DNA from: Acaryochloris sp. CCMEE 5410
Lineage (GTDB): Bacteria; Cyanobacteriota; Cyanobacteriia; Thermosynechococcales; Thermosynechococcaceae
Length of the DNA stretch: 64,000 bases
NCBI RefSeq assembly: GCF_000238775.2
Contig: NZ_AFEJ02000001.1
Span: 2,604,001-2,668,000 of the forward strand
Reading direction: 5' to 3'
Shown: piece after piece, positions 1 to 9,466 of the stretch
Numbering within the stretch: the stretch's first letter is position 1
Layout: each line of letters starts with the position of its first letter
Made by a program: the position numbers and the translations under genes
The notes under the pieces: model-generated
Databases searched by the model: none
Seen by the model: the letters and a program-made list of their open reading frames with translations, nothing else
Told to the model about the DNA's origin: nothing

Positions 1-1
1 G

Positions 2-556
2 ACCACCAAACCCAAAGAGACCAAAGTGATCAAGCTCTTTAAATCGGTCCTCAAAGACCGGGCGGGCTGGAATGAAGTGGTGCGCTCTGGTGCCATTGGT
101 GCCCTCAGCCAAATGAAAACCTCTACTGCCGCCCTCGATTTGATTTTGGCCTATACCGAAGCGGGAACACCGCAACCGTTGCGCCTGGCTGCCATTCGTG
201 CCCTAGGCAGTATCTCTACTGGCCAATCTCCTGAACAACTGCAGCGCATTTTGGATCGGCTCTCGGTGCTGGTGGGTGAAAGCTTCTTTTTAACCCAAGT
301 GTCGGTATCTGCTTCCCTGGGACAAATGGAAACACCAAAAGCAATAGCACTCCTAAAAACCTTAGCCAACCAAACCCCCGATGGTCGGGTGCGACGGATG
401 GCCGAAGAATCGATCAAAAAAGTGCAAGCTAGAGTGAAATCCAATCAAGCTCTAAGCACCTTACAGGAAGAAGTTCAGCAACTCCAACAAGCCAATCAAG
501 AGCTAAAAAGTCGGCTGGCCGATCTCGAAGCTAAATCCAAGCCTTCAGAGACCTAG
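2..556 (+). CDS. HEAT-repeat protein with C-terminal coiled coil (5' end outside window)
   Basis: The frame is open to the left edge, so the true start is upstream; the first possible internal start is a GTG at 26. The visible 184 residues contain helical repeats of HEAT/PBS-lyase type, with recurring A-I-x-A-L-G and S-L-G-x-M motifs. The last 40 residues form a Gln/Glu/Leu-rich coiled coil. HEAT repeats normally serve as protein-binding scaffolds, and in cyanobacteria some act on phycobilins; nothing here shows a catalytic role. A weak stem (AGCCC/GGGCT) lies at 641-657 downstream without a convincing U-tract. Confidence 0.75.
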   Translation, partial: TTKPKETKVIKLFKSVLKDRAGWNEVVRSGAIGALSQMKTSTAALDLILAYTEAGTPQPLRLAAIRALGSISTGQSPEQLQRILDRLSVLVGESFFLTQVSVSASLGQMETPKAIALLKTLANQTPDGRVRRMAEESIKKVQARVKSNQALSTLQEEVQQLQQANQELKSRLADLEAKSKPSET

Positions 557-746
557 GCGTTTATTGAAACCCATGCAATTGGCAGAGACCGATCTTTAAG
601 GGGCAAGACCTGCCAAAAAATACAAACCTTTACAATCAAGAGCCCGAAAGCAGGGCTTTACAGGTGATTAGCTTTACAAAGGCCCCTGAAAATTCGACAA
701 TAAATCTTGGCAAACCCATTTCTGATGCGCAGAGGACTGTGAATCA

Positions 747-1196
747 ATGATCTTAAATTTTAAACGATTTTGTAAATCCCTATTGGCCGTTGCCTTTGCA
801 ACTGCCCTTGTTTTGACAAGTTTTAGCACAATTGCCCCTACTGCTTTAGCTGGGTCTGATACTGGAATTGTTATTGCTCAAGCTTCTAAATATACAGAAG
901 GACTACAACCACTGTATGGGCGCCTATCTGAGCTAGAAGGATACGTTTCTGAAGGCGACTGGAACAATGTTCGCACCTTTATCCGTGGTCCCCTCGGTGA
1001 GCTTGGTCCCCTCTCTCGTCGTTTGGGTGATTCATTGCCTGCTGCAACACAAAAGAGTGGTCGTCGCACCATCAAATTGTTAGCTGACCACCTCAACAAG
1101 CTAGATGCAGCTGCTGCTAAGCGTAATTCCACCACTGCTTCTAAAGAGTATGATGCCGTTGTGTCTGCTTTTGATGCTGTTCTAGGTTTGTCTTAA
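747..1196 (+). CDS. psbQ: Photosystem II extrinsic protein PsbQ (CyanoQ)
   Basis: The protein has 149 residues. A signal peptide of about 35 residues ends in a Thr-Ala-Leu-Ala site, followed by a four-helix PsbQ domain with the family-typical 'W.NV..FIRGPLGEL' stretch and a Leu-rich end. PsbQ docks on the lumenal face of photosystem II and stabilises the oxygen-evolving complex. A GAGGA ribosome site lies about 10 bases before the ATG. Odd point: the processing site has no cysteine, whereas characterised cyanobacterial PsbQ proteins are lipoproteins. The gene stands alone and converges on the TauE gene. Confidence 0.88.
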   Translation: MILNFKRFCKSLLAVAFATALVLTSFSTIAPTALAGSDTGIVIAQASKYTEGLQPLYGRLSELEGYVSEGDWNNVRTFIRGPLGELGPLSRRLGDSLPAATQKSGRRTIKLLADHLNKLDAAAAKRNSTTASKEYDAVVSAFDAVLGLS

Positions 1197-1317
1197 ATCT
1201 AGTCGTTCAAGCCAATTGTTGTTAAAGGGTGTCACGCAGCGCTCGCGAAGATCCACAAGCGTATCAATTGCAGGTTACATGCTGAATGATGCGATCGCTG
1301 CGATTCACTCTTTTTTT

Positions 1318-1349
1318 GTACCTATTAATTTCCAGGATTTAATAGGTGC
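1318..1349. repeat. Inverted repeat between convergent psbQ and TauE genes
   Basis: Nine-base arms (ACCTATTAA at 1320-1328 and TTAATAGGT at 1339-1347) enclose a 10-base loop and can be extended by a G-T and a G-C pair. It sits between the convergent ends of psbQ and the permease gene. There is no U-tract on either 3' side, only a T-run 5' of it on the plus strand, so it may be a 3'-end stabiliser rather than an intrinsic terminator. Confidence 0.45.
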
Positions 1350-1370
1350 GAAGTCTATCTAGTCTCAAAG

Positions 1371-2207
1371 CTAAACCAGCGGGAAATCCCAGGCAATTAA
1401 GCCCGTCCCCGACAACATCCGCATACTAATCACGAGTAATAATCCGGCAAAGATCGTTCGCAGCTTTTCAGGAGCAACGATACCGGCAAATTTAGCCCCT
1501 ATCGGTGCCCCCAGCATTGTAAACGGGGCCACTAACAATACTGCAGGCCAATAGACATATCCCGTTGACCAGGGAATGGCCGTTTGATTCCCGCTCAATA
1601 GTAAAAATGAAAGGGTTCCCACAATGGCGATGGGTAACGTGAAAGACGCAGAAGTCCCACTCGCTTTTTTCATGGGCAGGCCGCAATAGAGGAGAAACGG
1701 GACGCTCAGGGCACCGCCGCCAATCCCCAATACACCTGACTTAAACCCAATCACCATACCTACTGCACTGGTAGGCATAATGCCAGGAGCACCCACGGTC
1801 TGCTCCTCTGCTTCCTCAGATTTTTTCTCAAAAAATATTTTGGTAGAAACCACCAACAGAAAGATGCCAAAAATCAACTCTAGAATTTGGGTTGGCATCC
1901 GATTGGCCAATAAATTGCCACTCACTACCCCTACAGCAATACCCGCAATAATGGTGCGAAAAATAGACCATTGAATATGCTCTTGGCGATGGTGTGCCCA
2001 GGTCGAAGACGCAGCGGTGCAGATCATAATGCACATAGAGCTACCCGCCGCCATATGCATCAGTGATTCTTGGGGCAGTTGAATCAAATCAAACAGGTAA
2101 AACAACCCAGGCACAATCAACATGCCACCCCCAATGCCCAACAGTCCGGCTAAGGTTCCCGCTGCAATACCCAAGACTGCAAATAGTCCTAAACTGAGTG
2201 GATCCAT
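1371..2207 (-). CDS. TauE/SafE family sulfite/anion permease
   Basis: The protein is about 278 residues and very hydrophobic, with about eight membrane segments in two repeats. Each half carries a Gly-rich motif: 'GIAAGTLAGLLGIGGGMLIVP' near the N-terminus and 'GVLGIGGGALSVPFLLY' in the second half, which is the signature of the TauE/SafE (DUF81) family. Members move sulfite, sulfonates or other small anions across the inner membrane; the substrate cannot be told here. I chose the ATG at 2207, which begins directly with the first hydrophobic segment. An upstream in-frame start at 2282 would add 25 polar residues. Confidence 0.85.
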   Translation of the reverse strand: MDPLSLGLFAVLGIAAGTLAGLLGIGGGMLIVPGLFYLFDLIQLPQESLMHMAAGSSMCIMICTAASSTWAHHRQEHIQWSIFRTIIAGIAVGVVSGNLLANRMPTQILELIFGIFLLVVSTKIFFEKKSEEAEEQTVGAPGIMPTSAVGMVIGFKSGVLGIGGGALSVPFLLYCGLPMKKASGTSASFTLPIAIVGTLSFLLLSGNQTAIPWSTGYVYWPAVLLVAPFTMLGAPIGAKFAGIVAPEKLRTIFAGLLLVISMRMLSGTGLIAWDFPLV

Positions 2208-2501
2208 TTTTTTGAGTTGTCCATTGACTGTCCTGTAAACCAGAGCACTATGGACAGACAGGAGGCTACACCTCTCATACACCCTGACGGACTCTCACGC
2301 TTACCTATTCACTATAAGACCCCAACTAGCCTTCCCCCAAATGCAGATCCATTCAGGACTTCGGATCAGAAGACCGGAAAGGGAACCCTAGATCTGCAGC
2401 CTATTGCAAGGGCTGTAATCGCAGGTTTGACGAACTAGGGTCTAACAATAACGCGATTTATACATACTTTTTATTCACTGAAAAACCATCGTGGGGGATT
2501 A

Positions 2502-2903
2502 ATGATTCATTCTAAACTTGCTCAAGTATTGATGGTCACGGCTTTTAGCATGCCAACGGTTAGTCTCATGGCCGTCCAGCCAGCATCAGCCAATGGCAAC
2601 AACTATGGTGCGATTGCATACTCTTCAGCGACAGGTAGCCATGGATATTCCTATGATTATTCAACTGCTCAAGCGGCCCAAAATGCAGCACTCCGTTACT
2701 GTGAAAACTATTCAGGCACAGGAGATTGTAAGTCTCTAGTCGTGTTCCAAAATGCTTGTGGCGCCTTAGCACAGACCCCAGATAATTCTGCAGGGTCAGG
2801 TTGGGGGGTCGATCGACCCACTGCTGAATCCTTTGCATTGCAGTCCTGTAGACAATTTGGTCCTAACTGTAAAATTACTCGTTGGGTCTGCACTAGTCGC
2901 TAA
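2502..2903 (+). CDS. Secreted DUF4189 domain protein
   Basis: The protein has 133 residues with a signal peptide of about 30 (cleavage near Ala-Ser-Ala-Asn). The mature part follows the DUF4189 pattern: 'YGAIAYS', then alternating 'A...A...C' helices with six cysteines that probably form disulfides (RYC, DCK, NAC, SC, NC, VC). The same aromatic-Gly plus A-x-x-A-L-x-x-C unit occurs twice, so the domain looks internally duplicated. A GGGGG ribosome site lies shortly before the ATG. Function is unknown; an envelope or periplasmic location is inferred from the signal peptide. Confidence 0.75.
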   Translation: MIHSKLAQVLMVTAFSMPTVSLMAVQPASANGNNYGAIAYSSATGSHGYSYDYSTAQAAQNAALRYCENYSGTGDCKSLVVFQNACGALAQTPDNSAGSGWGVDRPTAESFALQSCRQFGPNCKITRWVCTSR

Positions 2904-3009
2904 CGCTAAATCACAAAAACTAGGCCACCCAAAATCAGGAACGCAACGCTCTCTAAGGCAATTTGCTGCACAATAAGTAGAGAAGCTCATCAGCCTGATT
3001 GAACGTCCT

Positions 3010-4320
3010 ATGCAAGCAGAATATCGCCAACGCCGCCAAAACCTGATGGAAGCCATGGGGTCGGGGACCGGAATTTTTCGTAGTGCCCCGATGGCGGTGA
3101 TGCATAGTGATGTGGAATATAACTTCCGACAAGAAAGTGACTTTTTCTACTTGACGGGGTTTAACGAGCCCAATGCAGTGGCCGTGCTAGCTCCCCACCA
3201 TGAAGAGCACCAGTTTGTGCTGTTTGTGCAACCTAAAGATCCGTTGATGGAGACGTGGACAGGGTATCGAGTAGGGGTCGATCTCGCAAAAGAAGAATAT
3301 GGGGCCGATGCCGTGTATCCCATTGAGGAATTGGACGAACATCTACCCCAATATCTAGCGGGTGCCGATCGGATTTACTTTCATCTGGGATTAGATCAGC
3401 CCTTTAATCAAACGATTTTGAAGCACTGGCAGCGATCGCTGATCAAAGTCCGGAAGGATGGGTTTGGTCCTGTTGCCCTAGAAGATCCCATGACAGTGCT
3501 CCATCCTCAGCGGCTGATTAAAAGTGAGACTGAACTAGATTTGATGCGTAAGGCTATTGATATTTCTGTCGAAGCGCATAATTTAGCCCGAGAAGTCGCC
3601 CAACCTGGCCGCTATGAATATGAAATCCAAGCAGAGATGGAACGGCTATTTCGTTTACGAGGTGGCTTAGGACCCGCCTATCCCTCCATTGTGGCAGCGG
3701 GGGTCAATGGCTGCATTTTGCACTATACCGAGAACACCTGCCAGATTCAGGAGCAAGATTTGCTGTTGATTGATGCGGGCTGTAGTTACCAGTATTACAA
3801 CGCCGATATTACCCGTACGTTTCCGGTGAGTGGAACGTTTACAGCAGAGCAAAAGACCCTGTATGAGTTAGTTTTGACAGCGCAAGAAGCTGCGATCGCA
3901 CAAGTGCAACCGGGCAACCCCTACAACGCCTTCCACGACGCAGCAGTCAAAGTTCTGACCCAAGGCTTAGTCGATCTGGGCTTACTCAAAGGCAAGATCG
4001 ATAAGCTGATTGAAGAAGAAACATATAAACCCTTTTACATGCACCGCACAGGCCATTGGTTGGGGCTAGACGTCCATGATGTAGGTGTCTACAAAAAAGA
4101 CAAGGATACATGGCAGCCATTGCAAGCCGGACATGTGGTGACGGTAGAACCTGGCATTTACATCGGTCCCGATATTCAACTAGACGAAGATCAGCCAGAA
4201 GTACCCGAACGATGGCGAGGAATCGGGATTCGCATTGAGGATGATGTGCTACTCACAGAAACAGGCCATGAGGTTCTCACGGCCGCTGTTCCTAAATCCA
4301 TTGCCTCCCTTACCCGCTGA
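3010..4320 (+). CDS. pepP: Aminopeptidase P family Xaa-Pro peptidase
   Basis: The protein has 436 residues, the usual length for aminopeptidase P. The N-terminal creatinase-like domain (about 1-170) carries the conserved 'MHSDVEYNFRQESDFFYLTGF'-type region. The C-terminal pita-bread domain has all dinuclear metal ligands: Asp in 'LLIDAG', Asp in 'YNADITRTFP', His in 'HRTGHWLGLDVHD', Glu in 'TVEPGIY' and Glu in 'GIRIEDDVLLT'. It releases N-terminal residues preceding proline. Its last 11 bases overlap the end of the convergent DUF4349 gene. Confidence 0.93.
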   Translation: MQAEYRQRRQNLMEAMGSGTGIFRSAPMAVMHSDVEYNFRQESDFFYLTGFNEPNAVAVLAPHHEEHQFVLFVQPKDPLMETWTGYRVGVDLAKEEYGADAVYPIEELDEHLPQYLAGADRIYFHLGLDQPFNQTILKHWQRSLIKVRKDGFGPVALEDPMTVLHPQRLIKSETELDLMRKAIDISVEAHNLAREVAQPGRYEYEIQAEMERLFRLRGGLGPAYPSIVAAGVNGCILHYTENTCQIQEQDLLLIDAGCSYQYYNADITRTFPVSGTFTAEQKTLYELVLTAQEAAIAQVQPGNPYNAFHDAAVKVLTQGLVDLGLLKGKIDKLIEEETYKPFYMHRTGHWLGLDVHDVGVYKKDKDTWQPLQAGHVVTVEPGIYIGPDIQLDEDQPEVPERWRGIGIRIEDDVLLTETGHEVLTAAVPKSIASLTR

Positions 4321-5221
4321 TGGACTCGTTATTAGCGGCTGTCACGGTTCCGTTACTCCGGCGCTGTATCAACCGTTTGACCACAAATTGCACCAAGACC
4401 AGACCCAGAATGTAAGGCAAAAAGACCACAACCCACACTAGAAGCCCCAGGATGCCAAATGTAAGATTGACCACCGCATGGGTAGACTGGGACCAAGCTT
4501 CTTGTAAGCGTTCGCCGAGGGAGGCTTGGGGTGGCGTGGTTGCGATCGCAGATTCCAAACTGAGATTCACGGTTGAATAGGCGACTTGTGCCTGTAACCG
4601 TTTCACCTGAGCATCGATTTGCTCAATCTGCTGACGAATTGTTTTCAGCTCTTGCGAAACTTTGAGGACATCCGCCACAGATCCAGATCGATCCATAATC
4701 TTCAACACCACTTCTTCTGACTTGCGAAGATTTTTGAGCCGGGCTTGAAAATCTACCAGCTGAGTAGACACATCTTCCGCTTCAATCGAACGGTTCTGTA
4801 CCGTGCCAATCTGGGCTAATTGCTCCAGGGTGGTCTCTAATTTAGCCTGGGGGATGCGCAGTTCCATAGAAGCCTGATGACGCACTGACTCATCAGGAGG
4901 CACTTGATCCTGCAGGCCTACCACATCACCTTGTTGTGTTTTGACAATTTTGGCGACTGCTTTTAGGGCCGGGGCTACTTTTTCAACTCTTAGGGTCATA
5001 TTGGCCCGCTTAATCAGTTGCGGTTTAGCTTTCGGTGGAGCAGCATCCGCAGGTGCCGACACATTATTACTGAGGTCAGCTAACTCTGCCTGGGCCGCTT
5101 GGGGTGCTTCACCTGACTCCGAAACGGTTTCCGTCATTGGCGTTGAGCAGCTAGCCAAGAGCACAGCCCCGACGACCGTTCCCCACAAAGGTGCAGTAAA
5201 GCGATTGTGTTCTACTGTCAT
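4310..5221 (-). CDS. DUF4349 membrane-anchored lipoprotein
   Basis: The ATG at 5221 gives 303 residues and places a lipoprotein signal (LLASC) at residue ~25; longer upstream readings would bury it. After a linker rich in Ala and Pro comes the DUF4349 domain, with 'RANMTLRVEKVAPAL' and 'VQNRSIEAEDVSTQLVDFQARLKNLR', then a coiled coil and a C-terminal membrane segment plus a basic tail. DUF4349 proteins are envelope proteins of unknown role. The gene converges on pepP with an 11-base overlap, so the two transcripts must share 3' sequence. Confidence 0.8.
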   Translation of the reverse strand: MTVEHNRFTAPLWGTVVGAVLLASCSTPMTETVSESGEAPQAAQAELADLSNNVSAPADAAPPKAKPQLIKRANMTLRVEKVAPALKAVAKIVKTQQGDVVGLQDQVPPDESVRHQASMELRIPQAKLETTLEQLAQIGTVQNRSIEAEDVSTQLVDFQARLKNLRKSEEVVLKIMDRSGSVADVLKVSQELKTIRQQIEQIDAQVKRLQAQVAYSTVNLSLESAIATTPPQASLGERLQEAWSQSTHAVVNLTFGILGLLVWVVVFLPYILGLVLVQFVVKRLIQRRSNGTVTAANNESISG

Positions 5222-5344
5222 AACCCTGACAAATGTTACATTGCCCTGATTATGGTGGGTTTCAACCTCGCTATTGGGCGAGTTACCATTTATGCAACAC
5301 CCCCTAACATCCCTAGAAGGAATGTTAAAACTCAAGCGACTTTC

Positions 5345-6769
5345 TTAAAACGTCATCAACATGGGTGTGATTTGCATGACGATCAAAGTTACATCATCAC
5401 CACTTTGGTTGCGCTCACCCATAAAAGCTTGCAAGCGCTCAAATAGGTAATCCAGAATCTCTTGCGGGCCATGGCAGGTGTGGCAAGCTTCTTGAAACAC
5501 CGCAATTAAGTTCTCTTCATCGAAGCGATCACCATTGGGACCGGCAGCATCCGTAAAGCCATCGGTATAGTAGATAATCGTATCCCCTGGAGAGAGGGTA
5601 ACCTTATCCTCCTGATACTCGGTATTGGCATCTAGGCCAATCAACATACCATCTGTATCTAAACGCTCAATCACATTTTCCCGAGCACGCCACAGCAACG
5701 GCGGATTATGAGCCGCATTACTAAAGCTTAGTTGACGAGTCTTCGGGTCATACTCTGAATAAAACAGCGTCACAAACCGATTAGAATTTTCTAAATCAGC
5801 ATACATGACCTGATTGAGATTTTTCAAAATCTCAGATGGAGAGTGATGATGCAACGCATCCGCCCGCAAAATACCGCGGGTCATGGTCATAATCAGCCCA
5901 GCAGGGACGCCTTTACCCATGACATCACCAATGACCAGCCCCCAACGATCGGCCTGGTTGAGGCGATATTGGCGGGAGGTCGGTAACTGTCGATAAATCG
6001 GAATAAAGTCGTAATAATCTCCCCCCACCTGATTGGCGGTTTGACAGGTGGCCGCTAGGGCGACACCTTCAATTTTGGGAGAATAGTTGGGTAATAAGCG
6101 AGCTTGAATCTCTGCCCCAATCTCTAGCTCACGGGTAATCCGCTCTTGCTTACGGAGTTGGGTGGTCAGGGTGTCATTTTCAATAGCAACCGCCGTTTGA
6201 TCCGCAACTAATTGAGCCAGCTTTTGCCGCGTTTCAGTCCATTCATAGTCAGGATTGCTGCTAAACAGGTACAGCCGACCGCGCTCATGGAGTTCAAAAT
6301 TTCGGACTAAAATAGCGGTACTAAACCACTGATAGTTTGTGCCCAAAAGATGGGCCAGCTGTTGTTCTAGAACTAGGTTCGGTTGCTTAGCAGGGGAACC
6401 ATTCACTGTAAACTGACGGGTCACATTTTCTAGGGCCAAGCGAATATTGCGGCATTGCTGTCCTTCGTGGCAGTACAGCTGCTCTAAAGAGACTTGTCCA
6501 TTAGGACGAAACAAAATTAAAGCGGCAGCATCCGCATCGGTCACACGGCTAACAATTAGAGGAATTAAGGCGAGAAACTGATTGAGATTATTAAAGCTCC
6601 TTAACGAAAAGCTTAGGGAACTCAATAAATCTTGCGCTTTTGCCTGTTCTCGACGGAGATGGGAAACAAGCTCTTGCAGCGCTGTCACAGTTGCCACGTT
6701 TGTCGCCACCCCTGGATAGTCTAAATCCAAAGATTGGGAAGGTTGGTTTGGAAGTGGAACTCGAGACAT
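5345..6769 (-). CDS. GAF plus PP2C (SpoIIE/RsbU-type) serine phosphatase
   Basis: The protein has 474 residues. A short coiled coil is followed by a GAF-like sensor (about 60-200), a linker helix and a PPM/SpoIIE phosphatase domain. Metal-binding motifs are all present: 'GGDYYDF', 'GDVMGKGVPAG', 'FSNAAHNPPLL', 'YTDGFTDA' and the terminal 'GDDVTLIVM'. Family knowledge places such proteins in partner-switching pathways, where they dephosphorylate anti-anti-sigma factors. No STAS or anti-sigma gene is adjacent here. It lies downstream of nusB-ftsY on the same strand, but a 428-base gap argues for separate transcription. Confidence 0.9.
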   Translation of the reverse strand: MSRVPLPNQPSQSLDLDYPGVATNVATVTALQELVSHLRREQAKAQDLLSSLSFSLRSFNNLNQFLALIPLIVSRVTDADAAALILFRPNGQVSLEQLYCHEGQQCRNIRLALENVTRQFTVNGSPAKQPNLVLEQQLAHLLGTNYQWFSTAILVRNFELHERGRLYLFSSNPDYEWTETRQKLAQLVADQTAVAIENDTLTTQLRKQERITRELEIGAEIQARLLPNYSPKIEGVALAATCQTANQVGGDYYDFIPIYRQLPTSRQYRLNQADRWGLVIGDVMGKGVPAGLIMTMTRGILRADALHHHSPSEILKNLNQVMYADLENSNRFVTLFYSEYDPKTRQLSFSNAAHNPPLLWRARENVIERLDTDGMLIGLDANTEYQEDKVTLSPGDTIIYYTDGFTDAAGPNGDRFDEENLIAVFQEACHTCHGPQEILDYLFERLQAFMGERNQSGDDVTLIVMQITPMLMTF

Positions 6770-7051
6770 AAAGGCAAATACAAGCCAGTATCGTAGGGAA
6801 AACGAGTGTTGCGTTACTTATTGATAGTTATGCCCAGTAAGCTTAGCACTCTTGTCAACCCTTTGGGCAGTTGCACTCTAACTAAAGAAAAATAGGCAAG
6901 TACTAGGGATGTAACAGTATACTCTGATACGTTTTCTCTTTAGAAGAATAATCTATCTACATTGCTAAACACTTCTGAAATTGCTGTGAACTGTAGCAAT
7001 TATCAGAAACTTACCAAGAATAGCTGCGAGAATTGTGATACCACTCCTAAA

Positions 7052-7086
7052 AAGAAAACAACATAACCAATATCAGTTGTTTTCTT
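7052..7086. repeat. Inverted repeat in the 428-base gap between ftsY and the phosphatase gene
   Basis: Eleven-base perfect arms (AAGAAAACAAC at 7052-7062, GTTGTTTTCTT at 7076-7086) surround a 13-base loop. It lies about 110 bases past the ftsY stop, in a gap (6770-7197) where I see no convincing gene. The arms are A/T-rich, so thermodynamic stability is modest. It could be an operator, an attenuated terminator or a small mobile-repeat relic. Confidence 0.4.
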
Positions 7087-7197
7087 CAATCTGGTATAGC
7101 GCACTTCTGGTGAGATTGCCAACCATTTTTGAAGGAGCTCTGGCATCAAGATGGGGCAATGAATCTATGAATCATTTTATTTATAGATCAAAAAAGA

Positions 7198-8694
7198 CTA
7201 GGTGCTCAGGAGTGCCTCGACAAATTCATAGCTAGAAAAGGGGCGCAAGTCCGTAATGCCTTCGCCTGCTCCTATAAATCGAATGGGCAGACCTAACTCC
7301 TGAACTACCGCTAGAGCAACCCCACCTTTAGCAGAACCATCCAGTTTGGTCAGTACGACTCCCGTTAATTCAGCCGCCTCGGAAAAGACCTGGGCTTGTC
7401 GCAACCCGTTTTGGCCCAAAGTGGCATCCAGCACCAACAGGGACTCAATGTGAGCATCTGGGGCTTTCTTGCTGACAATCCGTCGAACTTTGTTGAGTTC
7501 ATCCATCAGGTTCTTCTTATTCTGGAGACGCCCGGCTGTGTCCACTAGTAACAGATCAATATTGCGCTTTTGGGCGGCAGTAATGGCATCGAAGACAACA
7601 GCCGCAGGGTCTGTATTTTGACCAGGATTCGCAATCACATCGACATTGCTACGCTGTCCCCATACCTTTACTTGTTCAACCGCTGCAGCTCTAAAGGTGT
7701 CGGCAGCTGCAATCAAGCAGGCATACCCCGACTCCTTAGAGATATGGGCTAGTTTACCGATAGTCGTAGTTTTACCGGCGCCGTTGACCCCGGTCATCAA
7801 CCAGATATTCATCCCCTCTCGTTTGGGGGCAAAGTTAGGGCTATAGTTCTTTTGGGTCGGAGCATCGAGAATATTCTGCATAATCTCTTTGAGATAGGCG
7901 ATCGCAGCATCCGGGGGCAGGGTTTCTTCCCGAACTTTGGTCTGCAAGGCTTCAATTAATTTGTCTGTCGCCGAAATCCCCACGTCTGCCTGCAGCAATA
8001 ATGACTCAATTTCCATCACCGCATCGGCATTCAACGGGCCTTGGCCTACCACCGATTTGAGTTGGTTGGCTAAACCCCGTCGGGTTTTGCCTAGTCCTTG
8101 GCGCAGCTTTTGCAGCCAGGAAATTTCTTCAACGGAGACTTCTTCAGGACGACGGCCCTGGGCTGCTAAGACTTCCGCAGACCACAAAAACCCTTCATCA
8201 AACTGCAGATCCGAGGGAGAAGGTTGGGCGGGAGGAGAGGTTGGGCTAGGCGATTCAGTTTTTGCAACCGGTGCTGGAGTAGCTGCAATCGGCTCAGGAG
8301 AAGAGGCAACCTCGGGTGTGACTGCATCAATTTCCTCGATTTCAGCCGTGGTGGGGGTGGCTTCTGGAGCAGGCTCAGAGCCAACTTCTGGGGTGACCTC
8401 AGCTACTACGGAGCTCTCTGCCTCGACGTCTGGGGAAGCGATTACTTCATCGGCTGAAGAACTTTTAGCTTCGACTTCTGGCGCAACGGTCTCTGCAGTG
8501 GTTTCTTGCTGTCGCTCTTGGATTTTTTGGAAGGCTGTCTCGGCCCAACTGCGATAATCTTCAGCTTCACTGGTCTCTCCGGCATCGTCGCTAACTTCGC
8601 CGGGGGCATCTTGCTCCGCTTCGGCTTCAGGCGGTGTGTCTTGCTCCTCAGCTTCTTCTTTATTAAATTGGCGACGAAACCAATTAAAAACCAT
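7198..8694 (-). CDS. ftsY: Signal recognition particle receptor FtsY
   Basis: The protein has 498 residues. The first ~190 form an acidic Glu/Ala/Pro-rich A domain, as in other bacterial FtsY proteins. The helical N domain follows, then the SRP GTPase G domain with P-loop '[15 protein letters not shown]', 'DTFRAAA', 'DTAGR' and '[10 protein letters not shown]'. FtsY receives the SRP-ribosome complex at the membrane (thylakoid and plasma membrane in cyanobacteria). It is 54 bases downstream of nusB on the same strand, which suggests co-transcription. Confidence 0.96.
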   Translation of the reverse strand: MVFNWFRRQFNKEEAEEQDTPPEAEAEQDAPGEVSDDAGETSEAEDYRSWAETAFQKIQERQQETTAETVAPEVEAKSSSADEVIASPDVEAESSVVAEVTPEVGSEPAPEATPTTAEIEEIDAVTPEVASSPEPIAATPAPVAKTESPSPTSPPAQPSPSDLQFDEGFLWSAEVLAAQGRRPEEVSVEEISWLQKLRQGLGKTRRGLANQLKSVVGQGPLNADAVMEIESLLLQADVGISATDKLIEALQTKVREETLPPDAAIAYLKEIMQNILDAPTQKNYSPNFAPKREGMNIWLMTGVNGAGKTTTIGKLAHISKESGYACLIAAADTFRAAAVEQVKVWGQRSNVDVIANPGQNTDPAAVVFDAITAAQKRNIDLLLVDTAGRLQNKKNLMDELNKVRRIVSKKAPDAHIESLLVLDATLGQNGLRQAQVFSEAAELTGVVLTKLDGSAKGGVALAVVQELGLPIRFIGAGEGITDLRPFSSYEFVEALLST

Positions 8695-8748
8695 GACCTT
8701 TTCCTAAACGAAACGATGGGGGCGGATCTGATTTCAACCTACCGCATA

Positions 8749-9366
8749 TTAAGGTACCGCGATCTGACGGGTTACCCGCCGCAAAACACCATTAATAAAG
8801 CGATGACCCTCTTCGGCGCTATATTTTTTGGCCAGCTCGACAGATTCGTTAATCGCTACTTGATTGGGAATATCCAAATACTTCATTTCAGCAACGGCCA
8901 ACCGCAACAAATTAGCATCGATATGGGCCAACCGATGAAGTTGCCAATCTACCAAAGATGTTTCTAGGATTTGGTCAATTTCGTCACGATGATGGTGAAC
9001 CGCGGCAATTAAATCGAGGGTGTAGTCGCGGACTGACTGTTGATTGGCCAGCTGAATAAACTCAGGAAAATCAATCGCTAGCCCCAAGCGGTTGACTGCC
9101 GTTTTGGTTAAATCAATCGCCTCACTAACCATGGCCCGCGAACTCTGGACATCAATAGCTTTAATTTCGCTATCGAGGATGCGATCGCTACCCCGTTTCA
9201 GTTCAGCACTGGCGGTCTCTAATGCTTCTTGCACTTCCGCCACCAGGGTTCGTACCGCCGTAATCATCACAGCTTGCAAATCTTGGTTGGCGAGGCGATC
9301 GGAATTGCTAGGCAATTGACCAATACTTAAAAGTGCCAATTCACGGGCAATTCGGCGAGGTTGCAT
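8749..9366 (-). CDS. nusB: Transcription antitermination factor NusB
   Basis: The protein has 205 residues, longer than the ~140 of enterobacteria. The N-terminus 'MQPRRIARELALLSIGQL' corresponds to the NusB box A-binding helix, and the C-terminal half carries the conserved 'ILETSLVDWQLHRLAHIDANLLRLAVAEM' and 'NESVELAKKYSAEEGHRFINGVL' regions. The insert between helices 1 and 2 is common in cyanobacterial NusB. It works with NusE (S10) on rRNA antitermination and is followed by ftsY on the same strand. Confidence 0.95.
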   Translation of the reverse strand: MQPRRIARELALLSIGQLPSNSDRLANQDLQAVMITAVRTLVAEVQEALETASAELKRGSDRILDSEIKAIDVQSSRAMVSEAIDLTKTAVNRLGLAIDFPEFIQLANQQSVRDYTLDLIAAVHHHRDEIDQILETSLVDWQLHRLAHIDANLLRLAVAEMKYLDIPNQVAINESVELAKKYSAEEGHRFINGVLRRVTRQIAVP

Positions 9367-9466
9367 GGGGAAATACGGACGGCGTACAGAACTCTCTAAT
9401 CTTAATATCCAGCGTTCAATTTCAGCATTGGCGGCTTACACTATCTCTAGTCGATAGGCTTGAGGT

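Noticed and set aside
7035-7235. 66-codon frame upstream of the ftsY end
   Set aside because: It overlaps the inverted repeat, has no ribosome site and no family resemblance.
7937-8557. 206-codon open frame opposite ftsY
   Set aside because: It mirrors the low-complexity acidic domain of FtsY and has Ser/Gly-rich junk composition; the FtsY frame is unquestionable.
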